From positions 1-63,973 of the forward strand of contig DATILL010000134.1 in NCBI GenBank assembly GCA_035476575.1: a stretch of 63,973 bases of DNA, written 5' to 3'. The notes beneath the pieces were generated by a model. The model searched no databases. It was not told the origin of the DNA and saw only the letters and a program-made list of their open reading frames with translations. The translations under genes and the position numbers were made by a program. Position 1 is the stretch's first letter; every line of letters starts with the position of its first letter. Positions 36,214-44,309 of this stretch are shown one piece after another. This stretch comes from DATILL01 sp035476575 (GTDB lineage: Bacteria; Actinomycetota; Actinomycetes; Mycobacteriales; JACQDL01).

Positions 36214-36836
36214 ATGCAGTCTTCCCACGCCGCCACGATGATCGACGTCGCTTTCGATGAGGCGAACCTGATCGCCGGTGCCGGTCTGGTGCCGGTGGTG
36301 GCGTTGGCGGAGCGGGTTGGGCTGCCCGGGCTGGTCACGGACCGGGTGAGGATCACCGACGCGCCGAACAGCGGCGGCGCGAACGCGGCCGCGAAGGTGA
36401 TGTCGTTGCTGGCCGGGATGGTCGCCGGCGCGGACAGCATCACCGACACCGACCGGTTGCGGTATGCCGCGATGGAGGTGGCGTTCCGCGGGGTGCGGGC
36501 GCCGTCCACGGTGGGTACGTTCCACCGGCAGGTGTACGGCAGGCCGGTCGTCGCTGGGATCCGGCTGCGCAAGGGCAGGTCCGCCGATGTGCGCGGCGCT
36601 GCGGCGATGGTGGCCGAGGTGCTGGCCACCGCCCGCGAGGCCGGCTGCACCGGTGCGATCGTGATGCGCGGCGACTCGAAGTTCTACATCGCCGAGGTCG
36701 TCGCCGGCGCGACCCGGGCCGGCGCCTACGCCAGCCTGGCCACTGGATCGAACCGAGCATCGACGCCGCGATCGCCACCATCGATGCGGATGCGTGGACG
36801 GCGATCCACCACCCGAACGCGTTCGCCGGCGACACC
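36214..36836 (+). mobile_element. IS1380-family transposase remnant
   Basis: From ATG 36214 the frame matches the IS1380 N-terminus (MQSSHAATMIDVAFDEANL, then GLVPVVALAERVGLPGLV, GANAAAKVMSLLAGMVAGAD, VRAPSTVGTFHR). It then jumps directly to the later RLRKGRSADVRGAAAMVAEV and VMRGDSKFYIAEVVAGATRAGA segments, so about 100 residues are deleted. Near 36745 a frameshift occurs: IEPSIDAAIATIDADAW continues in another frame to about 36836, where the element is cut. I could not identify terminal inverted repeats. The 270 bases upstream hold the peptide promoter and no clear gene. Confidence 0.75.
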
Positions 36837-36837
36837 C

Positions 36838-37001
36838 CAACCCCTCGACCGCGGCCCCCAGCGCGTTGCGGGTGGTGTGGGCCAGGCCGACGTTGCCACC
36901 GACGGTGGTCACGCCAACCAGGTCCAGCTCGGGTGCGGTCAGCGCCACCAGCAGGCGATCGCGTCGTCGATCCCCGGGTTGCAGTCGAGCACGGTCGGTC
37001 G
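36838..37001 (-). pseudogene. Nucleoside hydrolase N-terminal remnant
   Basis: On the minus strand RPTVLDCNPGIDDAIA (about 37001-36954) is followed in a second frame by LTAPELDLVGVTTVGGNVGL and AHTTRNALGAAVEGL (to 36838). Together these are the first 55 residues of an inosine-uridine/ribosylpyrimidine nucleoside hydrolase, including the calcium-binding Asp motif, with one frameshift. The remainder is missing because the sequence runs straight into the IS1380 remnant. Confidence 0.7.
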
Positions 37002-37033
37002 CCCCACACCGCGGCAACTTTCCACAATGTGTG

Positions 37034-37088
37034 GCGGATGGCCACTGAATATGAAACTGAATATTAATATGTAGCGGATGGCCACTGA
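37034..37088. repeat. AT-rich direct repeats upstream of the GGT-like gene
   Basis: GCGGATGGCCACTGA occurs at 37034-37048 and 37074-37088, a 40-base period, with a degenerate third copy (GCGGCCACTGG) near 37107. The bases between and after are strikingly AT-rich (AATATGAAACTGAATATTAA) for this genome. No gene is seen between 37002 and 37187. Confidence 0.65.
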
Positions 37089-37187
37089 TTGTGAATATGT
37101 GGAAGGCGGCCACTGGTCGTGGATAGTTGTCGCCCCGGCGGCGTGCCCTGTCCCGGCTGACGGCCGCGACCCGCGTTGGCGGGTACC

Positions 37188-38993
37188 GTGACGCGCGTGT
37201 TCACCACGCGGCCGGAGATCGTCGGCACCTACGGCATGGTCGCGTCCACGCACTGGCTGGCCACCGCCGCCGGCATGGCCATCCTGGAGGACGGTGGCAA
37301 CGCCTTCGACGCCGCGGTGGCGGCCGGCTTTGTGCTGCAGGTCGTCGAGCCGCACCTCAACGGCCCCGGCGGCGAGGTCCCGGCGATCTTCGCCACGGCC
37401 GGCAACCCGCACCCGACCGTGCTCTGCGGCCAGGGCACCGCACCGGCTGGCGCTACTCCCGCGCATTTCCGCGGCCTGGGGCTGGACCTCATCCCTGGCA
37501 CCGGGCTGCTCGCGGCCACGGTGCCGGGCGCGTTCGGCGGCTGGCTGGCACTGCTGCGCGACCACGGCACCAAATCGCTGCGCGACGTGCTGCGGTTCGC
37601 GATCGGGTACGCCGAGGCCGGCCACCCGCTGTCGCCGGCCGCTGCCGGCACCATCGAGGCGATGCGGCCGCTGTTCGAGGCGCACTGGCCGACGTCGGCC
37701 CGGGTATGGCTGCCCGGCGGCGCCGGCAGCGCGCCGCAAGCCGGGCGGCTGTTTCGCAACCCGACGCTCGCCGGGACCTACCGTGAGGTCCTGATCCAGG
37801 CCGAGGCGGCCGGCGCCGGCCGCGAGGCACAGCTCGACGCCGCGCTGCTGTGCTGGTACTCGGGCTCGGTGGCTGAGGCGATCGACCGTTTCTGCCGAGC
37901 GCCGATGCTGGACGACTCCAACCGGCCGCACGCCGGGCTGCTGACCGGGGCGGACCTGGCCGGGTGGCGGGCCAGCTACGAGGAGCCGGCCAGGCTGGAC
38001 TTCCGCGGCTGGACCGTCTGCAAGATCGGCGGCTGGAGCCAGGGCCCGACCCTGCTCGCCCAGCTCGCCATGCTGGACGCCCTCGGTGCGCTGCCCCCGG
38101 CCGGCAGCGCCGAGCTGGTGCACCGGGTGGTCGAGGTCGCCAAGCTGGCCTTTGCCGACCGGGAGGCGTGGTACGGAGACATCCCGGACGTGCCGCTGGA
38201 CGCGCTGCTGGCCCGGCCGTACGCCGCCCAGCGGGCCGGGCTGGTCGGACCCGCGGCGTCGTACGAGCTGCGGCCGGGCAGCCCGGACGGACGGCTGGCG
38301 CGGCTGCCGTCCTACGTCACCCGGCCGGCACCCGGGCCGCCGCCGGAGCCGGGCGGCGCGCTGCCCGGATCGGGTGAGCCGACCCTGTCGCCGCAGGGCA
38401 CCACCCGTGGCGACACCTGCCATGTCGACGTCGTCGACCGCTGGGGCAACATCATCTCCGCTACGCCGTCCGGCGGCTGGCTGCAGAGCTCCCCGACCGT
38501 GCCCGACCTGGGCTTCTGCCTGGGCACCCGGGCGCAGATGTTCTGGCTGGAGGAGGGCCTGCCGAACTCCCTGGCCCCGGGCAAGCGGCCCCGGATCACC
38601 CTGTCGCCGTCGCTGGCGCTGCGGGCCGGTGACCCGGTGCTGGCGTTCGGGACGCCGGGCGGGGACCAGCAGGACCAGTGGCAGCTCGGCTTCTTTCTCA
38701 ACCATGTCGTGTTCGGGTGGGACCTGCAGGCCGCGATCGACGCGCCGGCCTGGCACACCACGTCGTTCCCGTCGTCGTTCTCGCCACGCCGGATGGTGCC
38801 GGGCGAGGTGGTCGCCGAGGACCGGCTGGGCGAGCCGACGCTGGCCGGGCTGGAGCGGCTCGGCCACCGGGTGGTGCGGTCCGGGCCGTGGACGCTGGGC
38901 CGGCTCTCGGCGGTGGCGCGCGACCCCGAGCGCGGCCTGCTCCGGGCGGCGGCCAACCCGCGCGGCATGCAGGGCTACGCCGCCGGCCGCTGA
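37188..38993 (+). CDS. Gamma-glutamyltransferase family protein
   Basis: N-terminal nucleophile hydrolase family that transfers or hydrolyses gamma-glutamyl groups; related enzymes act on other substrates. The roughly 600-residue protein shows the large-subunit opening ASTHWLATAAGMAILEDGGN and the small-subunit start TTRGDTCHVDVVDRWGN, with Thr in GDTCH as the predicted autoprocessing nucleophile near residue 410. It lacks a signal peptide, so it is probably cytoplasmic. GTG 37188 is chosen over TTG 37176. It stands alone, with a strong terminator 14 bases after its stop. Confidence 0.85.
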   Translation: MTRVFTTRPEIVGTYGMVASTHWLATAAGMAILEDGGNAFDAAVAAGFVLQVVEPHLNGPGGEVPAIFATAGNPHPTVLCGQGTAPAGATPAHFRGLGLDLIPGTGLLAATVPGAFGGWLALLRDHGTKSLRDVLRFAIGYAEAGHPLSPAAAGTIEAMRPLFEAHWPTSARVWLPGGAGSAPQAGRLFRNPTLAGTYREVLIQAEAAGAGREAQLDAALLCWYSGSVAEAIDRFCRAPMLDDSNRPHAGLLTGADLAGWRASYEEPARLDFRGWTVCKIGGWSQGPTLLAQLAMLDALGALPPAGSAELVHRVVEVAKLAFADREAWYGDIPDVPLDALLARPYAAQRAGLVGPAASYELRPGSPDGRLARLPSYVTRPAPGPPPEPGGALPGSGEPTLSPQGTTRGDTCHVDVVDRWGNIISATPSGGWLQSSPTVPDLGFCLGTRAQMFWLEEGLPNSLAPGKRPRITLSPSLALRAGDPVLAFGTPGGDQQDQWQLGFFLNHVVFGWDLQAAIDAPAWHTTSFPSSFSPRRMVPGEVVAEDRLGEPTLAGLERLGHRVVRSGPWTLGRLSAVARDPERGLLRAAANPRGMQGYAAGR

Positions 38994-39006
38994 ACCGCTG
39001 ACCCTT

Positions 39007-39072
39007 CCGACGATCATCGAGTTGTTGCGGTCCGGGGAGATCAACTGATCCCAACAGGTCGATGATCGTCGG
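39007..39072. terminator. Bidirectional terminator between convergent genes
   Basis: The arms 39007-39020 and 39059-39072 are perfect 14-base reverse complements (CCGACGATCATCGA and its complement), with partial pairing extending to CTGACCC/GGGTCAG outside. The hairpin lies between the GGT-like gene and the convergent lipoprotein gene and can serve both. Confidence 0.7.
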
Positions 39073-39081
39073 GAGCTGGGG

Positions 39082-39654
39082 TCAGGGCAGGCGGTGGGAC
39101 TGGGCGGTGGCCAGGCGCTGGGCCTCCGTGCGCGCGGTGTCGTTCTCGGTGCTCGCCACGATCACGCTGACCATGACGAGGAACGGGCCGGCCGGGTAGA
39201 GCACCTGGGCGCGGGTGCCTGACCGGCCCTGCTGGTCCTGGTAGTCGGCCACCTTGCCGAAGTTGTCCCTGGTCACCCCGGTGTCGAAGGTGCGGTCGGC
39301 CGGCGTCAGGAAGTCCTGGTACCAGCCGTAGACCGACCGCGCCGCCGCCGTGTCGCGGAACTGCAGCAGAAAGACCCGCCGGCTGAACGACGAGTCCAGC
39401 GTGCTCACCACCCATCCGCCGACGAAGCCCTGCCCGGTGAACTCGGCCGCCTCTGGCTCCGGCGCGGTGGCGAACTTGGCTAGGTAGTCCGCCAGGTTCA
39501 CGTCACCGGTCGCCTCCGTGATGGGCTGGCCGTCCAGCGGGATCAGCAGGTCGGGTAGCGACGGGGGCGTGCCGTGACCCACGACCTCCCCGCAGCCAGC
39601 TAACAGCCCCACCACGACCAGGCTGCCCGCGATGGCCCGTACGGTCCGAAACAT
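39082..39654 (-). CDS. Lipoprotein of unknown function
   Basis: The 190-residue protein (ATG 39654) has a signal peptide with lipobox GLLAGC (Cys at about 21) and a mature domain containing YLAKFATAPEPEAAEFTGQG, a repeated aromatic pattern (VYGWYQDFL) and a C-terminal VSVIVASTEN strand. It is expected on the outside of the membrane. I do not recognise the family. It lies 80 bases downstream of the tricorn gene on the same strand but is separated from it by a hairpin. Confidence 0.75.
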   Translation of the reverse strand: MFRTVRAIAGSLVVVGLLAGCGEVVGHGTPPSLPDLLIPLDGQPITEATGDVNLADYLAKFATAPEPEAAEFTGQGFVGGWVVSTLDSSFSRRVFLLQFRDTAAARSVYGWYQDFLTPADRTFDTGVTRDNFGKVADYQDQQGRSGTRAQVLYPAGPFLVMVSVIVASTENDTARTEAQRLATAQSHRLP

Positions 39655-39675
39655 CGCGCCAGTATTGCCCTTGCC

Positions 39676-39720
39676 GCGAAGATCCAGTACGACACTCCGG
39701 CATGTCCGCTGGATCTTCGC
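39676..39720 (-). terminator. Hairpin after the tricorn protease gene
   Basis: GCGAAGATCCAG (39676-39687) and CTGGATCTTCGC (39709-39720) form a 12-bp stem with a 21-base loop, 14 bases after the tricorn stop codon. It lacks a T tract but is well placed as a terminator or attenuator before the lipoprotein gene. Confidence 0.6.
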
Positions 39721-39733
39721 GACAGGCGGGCGG

Positions 39734-42700
39734 TCAGCGACGGGCCGGTTGCTGGCGCGGTGGCAGCTTGGGCGCGACCAGCCGGGGCCGGTCGGCCTCG
39801 TTCGGCGTGTGTGGCGGGTGCTTGGCCAGCAGCTCCAGGGCCACCTCGATGCCCCGGTCGAGCTGAGGGTCGAGGCCCCGGACGTAGTCCTGCGGCGCGA
39901 TGTCCAGGTCGATGTCCGGGTCGGTGCCGTAGTTCTCCACCCGCCAGTCGACGTCGTCGAAGGTGAAGGAGTACTCCGGCTGGGTGGTGACGGTGCCGTC
40001 GGCCAGCACATGCCGCGGGTTGATCCCGACCACCCCGCCCCAGGTGCGCTTTCCGATCAGCGGGCCGAGCTTCAGCAGCTTGAACGTATGGCTGAAGATG
40101 TCGCCGTCCGACCCGGCCCACTCGTTGGTCAACGCGACCATCGGCCCACGCGGCGACTCCGACGGGTACGGCTCCGGCGCGCCCCAGCGGGAGAAGTCGT
40201 AGCCCATCCGGCGCCGGGCCAGCTTCTGCAGCAGCAGGCCGGACACATGCCCGCCGCCGTTGTAGCGCACGTCGACCAGCAACGCCTCACGGTCGTACTC
40301 GGTCAGGAAGCCGCGGTGGAACTCGGCGTACCCGTCCGCCATCATGTCCGGAATGTGCAGGTAGCCGACCCGGCCGTTGGTGCGTTCGTGCACCTTCCGC
40401 CGGTTGGTCTCGACCCAGTCGCGGTACCGCGCTGGCTTCTCGTCCGCGATGGCCAGCACGCTGACCGCCCGCGGCTCGCCGTCACCGCGTCGTACGGTGA
40501 GCTGCACCTCCTCGTCGGCCAGGTTGACCAGCCGCTCGCCGGGGGTGGCCGGCGCCACGCCGTTCAGCCGGTGGTGAGCGCCGACCGGCTGGCCGTTGAT
40601 GGCGAGGACCTCGTCGCCAGGCTCGATGCCGGTGCCGGGCCGGTTCAGCGGGGAGGTGGCGGCCAGGTCCCACACGTCGCCCTCGAGGATCCGGCCGATC
40701 CGGTATGTCCCCCGCTCGGCGTCCCACTCCCAGTCGACGCCGAGGAAGCCCTGCCGGTAGTGCGGCCCGATGCGGTACTCCCCACCCATCTCGTAGGCGT
40801 GCGACGTGCCGAGCTCGCCCTGCAGCTCCCAGAGCAGGTCGGAGAACTCCGAGCGGGTCGTGATCCGGTCGACCAGCGGCAGGTAGCGGCGGTAGACCTC
40901 GTCCCAGTCGATGCCGGACATGTCCTCGGCCCAGAACTGCTCGCGCTGCAGCCGCCAGGTCTCCCGGAACATCTGCCGCCACTCGCCGGCCGGCAGCACC
41001 GAGACCTTGACACGGTCCAGGTCGATCCAGCCGCTCAGCCGGCTGGGCCGGTCCTCGTCGGAGTCGTCGGTGTGCTTCTCCCCGGCCCGGACCACCCGGA
41101 GCCGGCAGCCGGACTGGTACAGCAGGGTTTTCGCGTCCCGGCCGAGCCAGAAGTCGCTGATCCCGTCGAACTGCTTGGTCTGCTCCTGGGTGTCGAGGTC
41201 GTAGCACTCGAGCGTGCCGCTGCCCGAGCAGTGCGAGTGCGATCGGGACCGGGTGCCCTCGACCGGATAGCTGGAGAAGAGCACCTTGCCCTTTATGCCG
41301 ATCACCCGGCCGTACCGTCCCTCGGGCACGGGAAAGGCGATCAGCCGCTTGGTGATGCCCGCCAGGTCGATCTCCACCCTCGGAATGTGCTGCTCGTCCT
41401 CCTCTAGGTCCTCCTTGCCCCTGCGTGCGTGCGTCGCGTCCTCGCTCTCCAGCGGCCGTGGCCGCGGCACGAACGGCGACGGCAGGTCGGCTCGTAACGG
41501 GATCGCGTACGGCCGCTCGCCCTTCGGGAAGCCGAGGTCGAACTGCAGGCTGTCGTAGACCGGGTCGAAGTCGCGGATGCCGATGAAGTAGAGATACCTG
41601 CCCTCGGGGTCGAAGGCCGGTCGGAAGTCGTGTAGCACCGGTCTGGTGGCGAAGGTCAGCTCGCCGGTCGCCACCAGGCACAGCTTGATCGCCGTGGTCT
41701 GGGCCGAGTCGGCGAAGCCGTAGGCCAGCCAGCGTCCGTCGGCGGACCAGGCGAGCTCGCCGACCGGGCGGAAGCCGCTGCGGTCGAGCTGGCGGTGCCG
41801 CGACGTCTCCCCGGTCAGGTCGACGAGCAGCACCTCGTGCCGGTGGTTGGTGACCGCGATGAGATCGGCGACCGGGGAGATCTCCAGGTCGACCACCCGA
41901 CCGACGTCGATGTCGTCGAGCCGCCGCGGCGAGACGCTGCCATCAGCGGTGAGCACGACGAGCTGCTCCCGGTCGCTGTCGTCGCTAACCGCGGCGATCA
42001 GCCGCTTACGGTCGGACAGCCAGGTGAGCAGCCGGTAGCGTTCGCCGTCCGGCTCGCCGAGCTGCTGGACCGGGCCCTCCCAGTTGGGGAAGGCGTAGGC
42101 CTTGCCGCGGGTGGTGATGGCCAGCCCGCTGCCGTCCGGGCTGAGCGTGGCGGAGTGCAGGTAGTCGTCGGCGTCGACGAACTTGCGGTTGCGCTGGGTG
42201 CGTGAGCTGCCGAGCAGGACGTCGATCCGCCGCGGCGTGTCGTCGGCCGGGTCGTCGGCGGGGCGGAGCAGGTAGAGCTCGCCAGCGCTGTGGTAGACGA
42301 GGGTCTGGCCGTCGCTGGCCAGGTTGCGGGCGTAGTACTCGTCGTGGTCGGTGTGCCGGCACAGGTCGGCGCCGTCCGGGGTGACGGAGTAGACGTTGCC
42401 GATGCCCTCGTGGTCGGACAGGAAGTAGATGCGGTCGCCCACCCAGCAGGGGTTGGCGAGGTTGCCGGCCAGGTCGATCAGCCGGTCGTACTCGCCGGAG
42501 CCGGTCGGGTCGATCCACAGGTCGCCGGAGGTGCCGCCACGGTACCGCTTCCAGGCGGCCGGCTCGCGGCTGATCCGCCGACCCAGCACGACTCCGCCGT
42601 TCGGGCCATACGACGAGCTGCGGACCGGGCCGAGCTCCAGCCGCTCGGGCAGCCCGCCTTCCGGGCCGATGCGGTGCAGCCAGCCGCGTCGGTGCGGTAG

Positions 42701-43039
42701 GCCGGCGTTGCTGGAGTAGATGATCGCGCCGGTCGGATCCCAGCCGCTGACCAGGCACAGCGTGGCTGCCTGGTAGGTGAGCCGGCGGGCGACGCCGCCG
42801 GTGGCCGGCATCACGTAGACTTCCGGCGGCCCCTCCTCGGCGCCGACGAAGGCGAGCTGCGAGCCGTCCGCGGAGAAGCGGGGGTTGCTCGCCTCGGCGA
42901 CGCCGGCGGTCAGCCGCCAGGCTCGTCCGCCAATGGTCGGGACGGTCCACAGGTCGTCCTCGCAGACAAAGACGACAGTGTCGCGGTGCACTGTCGGAAA
43001 CCGGAGATAACCCACTGCGTCCTGCTGTGACGTTGCCAT
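39734..43039 (-). CDS. Tricorn-type S41 protease
   Basis: Tricorn proteases cut peptides released by the proteasome or other ATP-dependent proteases. The 1101-residue protein has N-terminal beta-propeller repeats (about 1-640, with recurring FSADGSQLAF, LSPDGSGLAI and WSADGRWLAY blades). A C1 region, a PDZ domain (about 775-860) and the C2 S41 catalytic core follow. The catalytic set is His in GTSHAYEMGGEY, Ser in NEWAGSDGDIF and Glu in WRVENYGTDPD. Length and order match archaeal and Streptomyces tricorn. No signal peptide is seen. No proteasome genes lie in the window. Confidence 0.93.
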   Translation of the reverse strand: MATSQQDAVGYLRFPTVHRDTVVFVCEDDLWTVPTIGGRAWRLTAGVAEASNPRFSADGSQLAFVGAEEGPPEVYVMPATGGVARRLTYQAATLCLVSGWDPTGAIIYSSNAGLPHRRGWLHRIGPEGGLPERLELGPVRSSSYGPNGGVVLGRRISREPAAWKRYRGGTSGDLWIDPTGSGEYDRLIDLAGNLANPCWVGDRIYFLSDHEGIGNVYSVTPDGADLCRHTDHDEYYARNLASDGQTLVYHSAGELYLLRPADDPADDTPRRIDVLLGSSRTQRNRKFVDADDYLHSATLSPDGSGLAITTRGKAYAFPNWEGPVQQLGEPDGERYRLLTWLSDRKRLIAAVSDDSDREQLVVLTADGSVSPRRLDDIDVGRVVDLEISPVADLIAVTNHRHEVLLVDLTGETSRHRQLDRSGFRPVGELAWSADGRWLAYGFADSAQTTAIKLCLVATGELTFATRPVLHDFRPAFDPEGRYLYFIGIRDFDPVYDSLQFDLGFPKGERPYAIPLRADLPSPFVPRPRPLESEDATHARRGKEDLEEDEQHIPRVEIDLAGITKRLIAFPVPEGRYGRVIGIKGKVLFSSYPVEGTRSRSHSHCSGSGTLECYDLDTQEQTKQFDGISDFWLGRDAKTLLYQSGCRLRVVRAGEKHTDDSDEDRPSRLSGWIDLDRVKVSVLPAGEWRQMFRETWRLQREQFWAEDMSGIDWDEVYRRYLPLVDRITTRSEFSDLLWELQGELGTSHAYEMGGEYRIGPHYRQGFLGVDWEWDAERGTYRIGRILEGDVWDLAATSPLNRPGTGIEPGDEVLAINGQPVGAHHRLNGVAPATPGERLVNLADEEVQLTVRRGDGEPRAVSVLAIADEKPARYRDWVETNRRKVHERTNGRVGYLHIPDMMADGYAEFHRGFLTEYDREALLVDVRYNGGGHVSGLLLQKLARRRMGYDFSRWGAPEPYPSESPRGPMVALTNEWAGSDGDIFSHTFKLLKLGPLIGKRTWGGVVGINPRHVLADGTVTTQPEYSFTFDDVDWRVENYGTDPDIDLDIAPQDYVRGLDPQLDRGIEVALELLAKHPPHTPNEADRPRLVAPKLPPRQQPARR

Positions 43040-43078
43040 AACGCGACCCTACAAGTGCGGCCCGACCGGGCGGGGAAA

Positions 43079-43613
43079 TCCTTACGGGCTGATGGTGGGC
43101 TGTCGCGGGTGGCAGCGCCAGAGGGCCGATCGGGCTAACCTGTGTCCGCGTGCCCCGCGCAACCCTGTCGGCCGGCGCGTCGGGGTCTCCTCGGCGGCGG
43201 TCGGTACGGCGGTCGCGTCCGACGTATGCGTGAAGTACCGGGCTGGCCGGGGCGCCGAGGTGGTGCCCTGATCGGCAGCCCGTGTGGTCACCTATCGGCG
43301 TTGTGGTGACCTCTCGTTGGTCTGACGCGCCGTGTGGTGACCTGTGCGCCGTGTGGTGACCTCTCGTTGGTCCGGTGGTCGGGCCAAATTTGTAAAATCG
43401 GCGGTGACCGTTATCTGGCGGCCCGAAAGGTCCCGCTCGTGGCGGCGAGCGACAACCATGCCGGATCGCGGGTCGCCGACCCGCTCGCGGCTACCTCAGT
43501 CCTTCAATGGCGGGCGACGGTCCGCCGGGTTGGGGCGTCGGAAGTCCTTACGGGCTGGTGGTGGGCTCGCGGGGGTAGCGGCGCCAGCGGGCGGATCGAC
43601 CTACGCTGGGCCT
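43079..43613. repeat. Duplicated 65-bp segment flanking the gap upstream of msrA
   Basis: The 574-base gap between the tricorn gene and msrA has no convincing gene. A segment starting TCCTTACGGGCTG at 43079 recurs at 43545 and stays recognisable for about 65 bases (through GGTGGGC, TCGCGGG, GCGCCAG and CGGATCG/CCGATCG), a 466-base offset. The second copy runs up to the msrA start codon, so the msrA upstream region has been duplicated, with the GGTSACC repeats between the copies. Confidence 0.6.
43283..43366. repeat. GGTSACC repeat cluster upstream of msrA
   Basis: Four cores lie at 43283-43292, 43302-43311, 43333-43342 and 43352-43361. Two of them are followed by the same CTCTCGTTGGTC. The cluster is the same family as those at 18.1 and 63.2 kb. 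Confidence 0.75.
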
Positions 43614-44300
43614 ATGTCATTCTTCCAGTCTTCGAAGCTGCGGATGGTGTCGCCGGAGTCGGCGTTGCCGGGCCGGTCTGCCCCGCTGCGGGTGTCCGAG
43701 ACGCACCATGTGTCGGGGCATCGGATCATGCCGCCGTTCCCCGCCGGGCTGGCGACGGCGGTGTTCGGGCTGGGCTGCTTCTGGGGGGCCGAGAAGCTGT
43801 TCTGGCAGCTCGACGGCGTCTACTCGACGGCGGTCGGGTACGCCGGCGGCTACACGCCGAACCCGACGTACGAGGAGGTGTGCTCGGGGCGGACCGGGCA
43901 CACCGAAGCGGTGCTGGTGGTGTTCGACCCGGCGAAGATCTCGTACGAGGCGCTGCTGGCGGCGTTCTGGGAGGGGCACGACCCGACCCAGGGGATGCGG
44001 CAGGGCAACGACACGGGGACGCAGTACCGCTCGGCGATCTACTACGGCGACGAGGCGCAGCACGACGCGGCCCTGCGCAGCCGGGAGATGTACGCCACGC
44101 GGCTGGCTCAGGCGGGCCATCCGGACATTACTACCGAGATCGCTCCTGCCGGCCCGTTCTACTACGCCGAGGGATACCACCAGCAGTACCTCGCGAAGAA
44201 CCCCGACGGCTACTGCGGCCTCGGCGGCACGGGTGTGTCCTGCCCCGTTGGCCTGTTCGCCAACAAGGACTCGGAGAAGTCGGAGGTAGATACCGTCTAG
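43614..44300 (+). CDS. msrA: Peptide methionine sulfoxide reductase MsrA
   Basis: Reduces methionine-S-sulfoxide in proteins. The 228-residue protein has the catalytic GCFWGAEK motif near residue 54, VGYAGGYTPNPTYEEVCSGRTGHTE and GTQYRS, plus resolving cysteines at the C-terminus (YCGLGGTGVSCPVG). The ATG at 43614 is chosen. Its last 14 codons (from FANKDSEKSEV) differ from those following the duplicated 3' segment at 45426, which indicates that the present 3' end was brought by an inserted island. Confidence 0.94.
   Translation: MSFFQSSKLRMVSPESALPGRSAPLRVSETHHVSGHRIMPPFPAGLATAVFGLGCFWGAEKLFWQLDGVYSTAVGYAGGYTPNPTYEEVCSGRTGHTEAVLVVFDPAKISYEALLAAFWEGHDPTQGMRQGNDTGTQYRSAIYYGDEAQHDAALRSREMYATRLAQAGHPDITTEIAPAGPFYYAEGYHQQYLAKNPDGYCGLGGTGVSCPVGLFANKDSEKSEVDTV
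44176..44260. repeat. Left 85-bp direct repeat (msrA 3' segment)
   Basis: These 85 bases of msrA, encoding HQQYLAKNPDGYCGLGG and the following TGVSCPVGLFA, recur at 45426-45510 with two mismatches. It forms the left boundary of the inserted island. Confidence 0.92.
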
Positions 44301-44309
44301 CAGTAGTGT

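Noticed and set aside
37034..37110. Repeats as a CRISPR array
   Set aside because: Only two exact repeats with AT-rich, overlapping spacing and no cas genes.
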